Assembly (NCBI RefSeq): GCF_027942865.1
Contig: NC_134508.1
Coordinates: 39,057,466-39,121,465, forward strand
Reading direction: 5' to 3'
From: Odontesthes bonariensis
Lineage: Eukaryota > Chordata > Actinopteri > Atheriniformes > Atherinopsidae
Length of the DNA: 64,000 nt
Shown here: positions 58,199 through 64,000 of the stretch, piece by piece
Layout of the letters: each line of letters starts with the position of its first letter
Position numbering within the stretch: the first letter of the stretch is position 1
The notes under the pieces: model-generated
Told to the model about the DNA's origin: nothing
What the model saw: only the letters and a program-made list of their open reading frames with translations
Database searches by the model: none
Translations under genes and position numbers: made by a program

Positions 58199-58736
58199 TG
58201 TCCCGGCTGACAGATAGCGAACAAAATGAGAGACCAGTAGTTTTATTTGAGGTTGCTTTACTGAATCTTCTGTTATATCTTTATTGTAAAACTGCAACAC
58301 AAGAAATACACAACATGTTACAGTATAGATAAATTAAATATGTCTAACATACTATTATCACATAAATGCACACACAGGGAAGTAATCATAATATAAAATA
58401 CAATCAACTAAATTAGCCATAACAGCTTAACTAGCCTCTTGCTAATGAATGCTTCGCGATTAGTATTATTATAGTTAGCACAGTTTTCGTAACTTAAAAT
58501 ATATGCCTAAACATCACCTTGAAGAACACAGTGTCATGAAACAGCTAAAATAAACCAAGTGCATCGCTACTCACTGTTGGTTCCACTCCAAGGCTCAGAC
58601 AACCAACTCTCTGTGGTGGAGCACTTGTAGCTTATGCATGAACACTGGAAGCGGCTGGTAATTAATGCTGCAATAACTAAAAATCACCACCAGGGGGAAA
58701 CTTAACTTTTCCCAGTCACTGACAGGAGTCAGAACA
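58199..58736 (-). repeat. 3' LTR of the BEL/Pao element
   Basis: It starts TGTTCTGACTCCTGTC (58736) after a polypurine tract and ends near GCCGGGACA (58199). AATAAA occurs at about 58282 in the minus orientation. The far end cannot be checked, because the 5' LTR is not in the window. Confidence 0.65.
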
Positions 58737-58770
58737 CTCCCCGCTTGGTATACAATTGTTATACCACTGT

Positions 58771-60250
58771 TTACTCTTTCTTCTGTGGCATAAGTAAAAC
58801 AACGTCACTGATTGGTCTAAAATACCCTTTAATTACCCCTTGACTAAGAATCTTCACTATGACCTTACGGACTTTGCTGTCTGAGCTGGCAATGGCCTTA
58901 ACTCTCCGTTCAAGAGGCCACTCATTGCGTTTCGCTTGAACGTCCTTTATCAAAACAATGTCCCCTTCCTGGAGGTCAGGCTTCTCTGAGGTCCATTTCC
59001 TCCATGGTTGAAGTGTTGCCAGGTATTCCAATCTCCACCTTTTCCAGAAGGAGTCTGCCAAGCTCTGGACATGGCGCCATTGTACCCTCCAATTCAAAAT
59101 CTCCCAGAGGTGCAGGAATAATACTCGCCTTCTGGGTGAGCAGGGTGACAGATGAGAACATTTCAGGTATCTCGGCATCGTATGAGACTGGAACCAGTGG
59201 TCGAGCATTCATGATGGCCATAACCTCGGCCATCAAGGTTGATAGCACTTCATGAGACAGTCTGGTAGCACCATCCTGTACTAGCAGTCCATCCAGGATG
59301 CGTCTTGCCACTCCTATAAGTCTCTCCCAAGCTCCTCCCATGTGCGAGGAATGGGGAGCATTAAAGGTCCATGTAGATCCCTGCTCCTGCAGGAAGTTCT
59401 TGATCTCAGAATCGTCTGTGTTAACTTTAAGTTCTCTGCAAGCACAGATGAAATTGGTTCCTTTGTCTGATCTTAGGTGTTTGACAGGTCCACGTATGGA
59501 TAGAAAGCGCCTCAAGGCATTGATGAAGCTCGAGGTTGACATAGATTCAATAACTTCAAGGTGCACAGCTCTTGTACTTAAACAAGCAAAAATGACCGCC
59601 CACCTCTTGCTCTCGGCAGCTCCACCTCGTGTCCGCCGAGTGTTGACACTCCATGGGCCGAAAACATCTAGCCCTACATGAGTAAAAGGCGGGTCCATTG
59701 ACAACCTGTCAGCCGGCAGATCAGACATCTTTTGAACTTCTCTCTTGCCTCTTAACTTCTTACAGATGACACATTTGAATATGATGCCAGAGACAAGTCT
59801 CCTCCCTCCTACTATCCAGATACCCTCTGTGAAGTGGACCTTGGTGCGCTACTTTATCATGATAGTGTCGGACCAGGAGAGTGGTTACATGATGGCCAGC
59901 TGGAAGGATGAGTGGATGTTTCTCTTGGTCTTCCAAATCTTCCCTGTGTATCCGACCTCCAACCCTAATCAATCCGCTCTTGTCAATGAAGGGATCCAGC
60001 TTCGCAAGGGGACTTTGGCAGCGCACTTTGGTACCCTAAGTTAAGCATTTCAGCTTCTCTTTATACACATCCTCCTGTACAGCTTTGAAGATATCCATCT
60101 TCGCTTGAGAACGCTCTGTGGTGAGCAGCTGATTGCATTGATGCCATCCCTTACAACTCTCAGTCTAAAGGCTCTAGCATGGTTGCCGCGTCTGCTAGCG
60201 CGAGCGGTGTTGATGACGTCACGATTTCGTGCCGGCTTTATATAGTGGCG
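58771..60250 (-). pseudogene. BEL/Pao integrase
   Basis: The N-terminal part (60026-59760) reads LIRVGGRIHREDLEDQEKHP and HYHDKVAHQGPLHRGY. The catalytic core (59728-58976) shows HVGLDVFGPWSV (D), KHLRSDKGTNF (D) and SHMGGAWERLIGVAR (E). The C-terminal domain (59208-58771) reads WTSEKPDLQEGDIVLIKD and RVKAIASSDSKVRKV. Frame breaks occur near 59755 and 59000. All three catalytic acids remain. The enzyme would insert the element's cDNA. Confidence 0.82.
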
Positions 60251-60813
60251 CAAGTCGATGCGCCAGTAGTTGTAATTTTCTCCGTCATAGAGGTGTCGCT
60301 GCTACGTGAAGGTTACCGCTATTCTAGAACCACGAAAGTTGAGAAGAAAACAATGCCACCGTCAAGAGCAGGAATACTCAAGATACTGCTGCAGTATCTA
60401 GATAATTTTAATTGTTTAATTCAGTTAAAAGAGGTGAAGGTCTGAAGCCCCCGGCATCACCACTTCGAGTCTCTGCCCTCTTCTTTGCCTTCACGTATCT
60501 GTCCCGTAGTTTCTTCCACACATTCTTACAGAACTCTCACTCTTTCCCCAAAGTTCTGCCAATCTCTGTCCACGAGTTTTGGGAGTTTACGTGGTCCCTG
60601 TGCTGTTTCACTGCAGTTTTGCACAGGTGCCTGTACAAACGCACCTCCTCACTGAGCCTGGTCTCACATTGGTCTATCCGGTTTGTCGTTCTCGGCGAAG
60701 CCAAGTTACAAAAATCGACTGGTGCACGACAACGCGCTGCGCCGTCTTTTCAAGGCAAGCGCCATGCCTGAAACGTCATTTTGACGTCACGGTCTGCCAC
60801 CGCCGTGAGCGAC
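60172..60813 (-). mobile_element. Harbinger-type MADF fragment inserted in BEL/Pao pol (hAT-free paralogue)
   Basis: The segment matches the 11350-13015 element without its hAT insertion. GGCATGGCGCTTGCCTTGAA, the MADF frame (EEVRLYRHL, WTEIGRTLGKE, NVWKKLRDRYVKAKKRAE) and ACCATGCTAGAGCC can be followed. It splits the Pao sequence between GVAFLIHVV and RLRVVRDGIN. The junctions are approximate, and neither a clean target duplication nor outer terminal repeats were found. Confidence 0.7.
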
Positions 60814-61368
60814 TACATGAATGAGAAATGCCACACCTCTTTCTAGACTCTTCCAAGCAGAGAACCGTTCAAATCTTGTGGATCCTAGAGAATGATCTGT
60901 GACCTTGGTTAAAAGAGAGGTGACTTGGGCCCGGACGTTTTTGTCTTTGTCTGGGTTTACGAGCTCAAATGGTTCTGCTCCATCATCTTGATCTTTGTTT
61001 AACTGCCTGAGAAAAGGGGGGCCAAGCAACCAACTGGATGAGGACAGGTAAGCTGCTGGAATTGGCCTGGTTCCCTGGTCTGCAGGGTTTTGTTCAGTCA
61101 ACACATGCTGCCACTGTTTTGGTTCAGTAGAGCTTCGAATACGAGCTACTCGGTTGGCTACATAGGTATAAAACCTTTGTGAACTGTTGTGGATGTAGCC
61201 CAGTACGATGCGACTATCTGTGAAGAACCTGACTGCTTGCAACTCAATATCTATTTCAGATTGGATCACTTTTGCCAGCTCAACCGCCAAGACTGCTGCG
61301 CACAACTCCAGGCGAGGTACAGAGTGCATTGGGTAAGGAGCTAGCTTTGACTTTCTCATCACAAACCC
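60814..61368 (-). pseudogene. BEL/Pao RNase H
   Basis: After the RT come CVFADASTMAIAAVAF (in the preceding frame), then PMHSVPRLELCAAVLAVELA, AVRFFTDSRIVLGYIHN, RFYTYVANRVARIR and NPADQGTRP. The acidic D..E..D set (DAS, LELCA, TDS) is recognisable. A one-base frame shift near 61370 separates the first aspartate from the rest. Confidence 0.78.
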
Positions 61369-62699
61369 TACATGCCATTTTCACGCAGGAAGGCTACCGC
61401 AGCTATAGCCATGGTCGAAGCATCTGCAAATACACATAGTTCTGTCCATTTACAACATGACATAGAGACTGGAATGTATGCTCTCTGAATGCAAACCTGT
61501 TCTAGCTCAATTAAGGAGTTGGTCCATGCTTTCCACTGTGTCTCTTTCTCTGGCGGGAGAGGCGTGTCCCACTCATACCGCTCTGAAGAAACGTCTCTCA
61601 ACAATGCTTTGCCTTGCACTGTGATGGGGGAAGCGAATCCAAGGGGATCATAAAGACTATTTACTGTGGACAGCATGCCTCTCCAAGTAAATGGTTTAAC
61701 ATCTCTTGCCACTCTGAACGTGAAACTGTCTGTCTGGAGTTCCCAGCTTAAACCCAAACTCATCTGGAGGGGCAAGGGGTCTGCTCCCAAATCTAGATCC
61801 TTAAAGTCACTTGATCGTTCTTCCATAGGAAAAGCCTCCATGACCTTTGAGCTATTTGAAGCTATCTTGTGAAGTCTTAAGATAGACTCAGCGAGCAGAG
61901 CCTTGGTTCGTTGCACAAGATTGATAGCTTCAACCTCCTTGGCGACTGAGGTGAGTCCATCATCAACATAAAAATTTCTGAAGATGAAATGCCTTGCGTC
62001 TGTACCATATTCAGTCTCTCCCTGTTCTGCAGCTTTCCTCAGCCCATATGTTGCTACAGCTGGGGATGGGCTGTTCCCGAACACGTGCACAGTCATCCAG
62101 TAATCAACGATCTCCTTGTCTGGATCATTATCTTTGTACCACAGAAACCGAAGGAAATTGCGGTGGTCCTCTCTGACCTTGAACCCATAGAACATCTGTT
62201 CTACATCGGCTGTGACAGCTATTTGCTACCTTCTGAATCTTAGTAGAACACCAATTAGCATGTTGTTGATGTTGGGTCCACTGAGAAGCATATCATTCAA
62301 TGACGTTCCCTTTTACTCAGCGCTGGAATAAAAAACAACTCTTATTTTTCCAGGTTTCTGGGGATGGTATACCCCAAAAGTCGGCAAATACCAACATTCT
62401 TTCCCCGGCTCTAGTTGAGGAGCTTGCTCTGCCTGGTGGTTGTCAATGACCTTCTGCATGAAGTCAAAGAAGTGCTCTTTCATCTCAGGTCTTTTCCTGA
62501 ATGAGCGCTGGAGAGAGGCGAGTCTCTGGGAGGCCTTTTCTTTGTTATTTAGAAGGGGCTTATAAGGTGTACAAAAAGGTAGCGGTGCCCCCCAGTGGTT
62601 TTCATTGTCCATATGCACCTCCTTTTCCATAATCCTCAGAAAATTGTTGTCATCCACTGACATGGCTGGTTTGTCATTTTCAGGTGTTTTCTGAAACAC
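61369..62699 (-). pseudogene. BEL/Pao reverse transcriptase
   Basis: Motifs in order: ECWYLPTFGVYHPQKPGKIR (62390s), LNDMLLSGPNINNMLIGVLL, MFYGFKVREDHRNFLRFLWY, FGNSPSPAVATYGLRKAA, FRNFYVDDGLTSV (YVDD catalytic loop), and LSTVNSLYDPLGFASPITVQ. In-frame stops lie at 62313-62315 and 62226-62228. The family reads W.LPHH.V, RGVSLND, and F.V.DDH..FLRFLW at these places, so the assignment is secure. Confidence 0.85.
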
Positions 62700-64000
62700 A
62701 CTTTCCCCCAGACCATCATGTCTCCTGAGATATTTGCTCAGTGTGTGATGCTGTTTGAAGACTGCACTGGGTTGGACCTTTAAGCTTCTCGTTTATATGG
62801 ATGCTATTGGTGCATGGCATAAGGAAAGAGGAGCGGCCATTTTGGAGGACATGTGTCTTGTAGGCGTTGACTACATCTGTCTTGTGAGCACCACCTAAGC
62901 GTAACTCCCCAACTATGATCCAGCCAAGGTCAAGACGCTGGGCATATGGTGAGTTGTTAGGCCCATTACGCTGTTCACGTACCTTGTGCAAGCTCAAAAT
63001 ATCCCTGCCTTGCAGCAGCAGGATGGGAGCGCTAGTGTCAAGTGGAGGGATCTTATCAGCCACTGGTCTGAGGTGAGGAAAATATTGGGTGCACTCAGGA
63101 GTTGGGATCTCTGATCTGTCATCAGGCAGGTAGTTACACTACAACAAGGTGGGAAGTGTCACCTTGGTTTTCCCATCAAGTGACTCCACTATGATGTTAC
63201 TCGCTTTCCTCCCTGCAGTCTCCACTGTCCCGGAGCATGTCCTCAGAGTGTAGGGGGATGGACTGCTGTTAATGTCCAATAGATTGAAGAACTCTGATTT
63301 TACTAAAGACCGGTTGCTTTGGTCATCGAGTACTGAGTACACTCTGTGAGACTTACTTGGATGGTCAGTGTGGGAAACCTTGACCAAGCAGATTTTTGAA
63401 CAAGATCTTTGGCTTGGGGGCGCCGCCACATATCTTGGTGCATTTGGAGGTGACCATAGGAGGTACAAGGTCTTCATTCTCCCCGCTTTGCTTGTCCTCA
63501 GGTGAGAGCTCACCATCTCTTTTCTCATAAGATACTGAGCTAAATCTGTGATTTGAGGAGTTGAAGGTCAGTATTTATTACTCTGTGCCAGATGAGGAGC
63601 TTGAAATGTAACAGTTGGTGATTTATTTTGGGGGTCAGGAGTCATAGGTGAATATTCTTGCTTTGGGAAAAATACCCTCAGGCCAGGAGGAGGTGTGTAG
63701 CCTTCACCAGCAATGGGTTTGTGCTCGTCTTCTTCCTTAAATGACACACAGTGAATCTTTTGCCTTGTTACTAGAGGGTCGGGTTTTCACTGATTTATGA
63801 TGTAAGATTGGTGGAAGTGACATAGCATCTTGAAACTCCTGTGGAGCATGTGTATCAAATGGCTGCATTTCTACATAGTCTTTGGTGCGTTTTATTGGAT
63901 CTTCAAGAGCTAAATCCTGTAACTCACCAAGAGCAGATTCTGCTGCTGCTGCTTCTTCGAATATTGCTGCCTCTTTTGATGCTGCAGTAGCTTCTTTCTC
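62700..64000 (-). pseudogene. BEL/Pao gag C-terminus and protease region
   Basis: The region 64000-63540 encodes an alanine/glutamate-rich helix (EATAASKEAAIFEEAAAAES) and QDPIKRTKDYVEMQPF, typical of the Pao gag-pol junction. About 63400-63139 reads SHRVYSVLDDQSNRSLVKSE and CSGTVETAGRKASN; VLDDQSN takes the place of the retropepsin D(T/S)G motif. 63063-62716 reads LLLQGRDILSLHKVREQRNG and YAQRLDLGWIIVGEL, the linker into RT. Stops separate these blocks. Confidence 0.7.

Larger units (their letters stand above)
58199..64000 (-). mobile_element. BEL/Pao LTR retrotransposon, decayed, 5' part outside the window
   Basis: Read on the minus strand: gag-like alanine/glutamate-rich coiled coil (64000-63540), aspartic protease (about 63400-63139), RT (62699-61368), RNase H (to 60814), integrase (60250-58771), a purine tract AAGCGGGGAG, and a 3' LTR (58736 to about 58199, TGTTCTGACTCC start, AATAAA inside). 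The order gag-PR-RT-RH-IN with YVDD-type RT and this integrase is that of BEL/Pao. Several stops and frame breaks disable it. It probably lies in an intron of the plus-strand Kv gene. Confidence 0.85.

Noticed and set aside
59298-59681. 127-codon plus-strand ORF
   Set aside because: It is antisense to the BEL/Pao integrase core.
1-64000. CRISPR arrays, bacterial operons or phage genes
   Set aside because: Spliced genes, TATA-type signals, LINEs and LTR elements show vertebrate nuclear DNA; no spaced short repeats were seen.

Overview
The window is vertebrate nuclear DNA, almost certainly from a teleost and probably a percomorph. The evidence is multi-exon odorant receptors of the fish OR131-2-like group, spliced genes with GT-AG introns, CR1/L2/Rex-type LINE tails, and the fish-typical interspersed repeat at 26335, 41275 and 56840. 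Nothing looks prokaryotic. There is no CRISPR array and no operon.

Region by region. (1) 1-10.6 kb is mostly mobile DNA. It begins with the 3' end of a gene for a P2X7-C-terminal-like (zinc 'ballast') domain whose last exon is split by a hAT MITE. Facing it is a ten-exon THAP/Kolobok-like transposase on the minus strand, with a LINE in one intron. Next come a broken PIF/Harbinger transposase and two exons of an unrecognised TE-associated gene into which the Harbinger element jumped. (2) 11.3-18.5 kb is a nest of elements. A Harbinger-type element (11304-13857) holds a hAT element with a perfect 8-bp target duplication. It is followed by a degenerate endogenous retrovirus (13953-18541) that itself holds a solo LTR. 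(3) 18.5-22.4 kb holds a LINE tail, a truncated hAT transposase and another MITE. (4) 22.9-39.1 kb is a same-strand cluster of four odorant receptor loci. Two look intact (27.6-32.4 kb and 33.9-36.0 kb), one is 5'-truncated with a damaged ERY motif (23.2 kb), and one is a clear pseudogene (38.3 kb). (5) 40.1-57.2 kb is a plus-strand, intron-rich KCNS (Kv9)-like voltage-gated potassium channel modulatory subunit, read from the T1 domain to S5. Its pore/S6 exon is not in the window. (6) 58.2-64.0 kb is a minus-strand, decayed BEL/Pao LTR retrotransposon, probably inside the next intron of that gene, with a Harbinger-type fragment in its pol.

How the parts relate. The host genes here are sensory and neuronal: odorant receptors and a silent Kv subunit. 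The rest is layered transposition whose order can be read from target-site duplications and from paralogous empty sites. The cleanest self-contained system is a 3.44-kb Tc1/mariner-like transposon (46465-49904). It has perfect 49-bp terminal inverted repeats, TA duplications and an uninterrupted three-exon DDE transposase, and it sits about ten bases past a splice donor of the potassium channel gene. I found no convincing new biochemical system. The strongest leads are that transposon and the P2X7-C / Kolobok neighbourhood.
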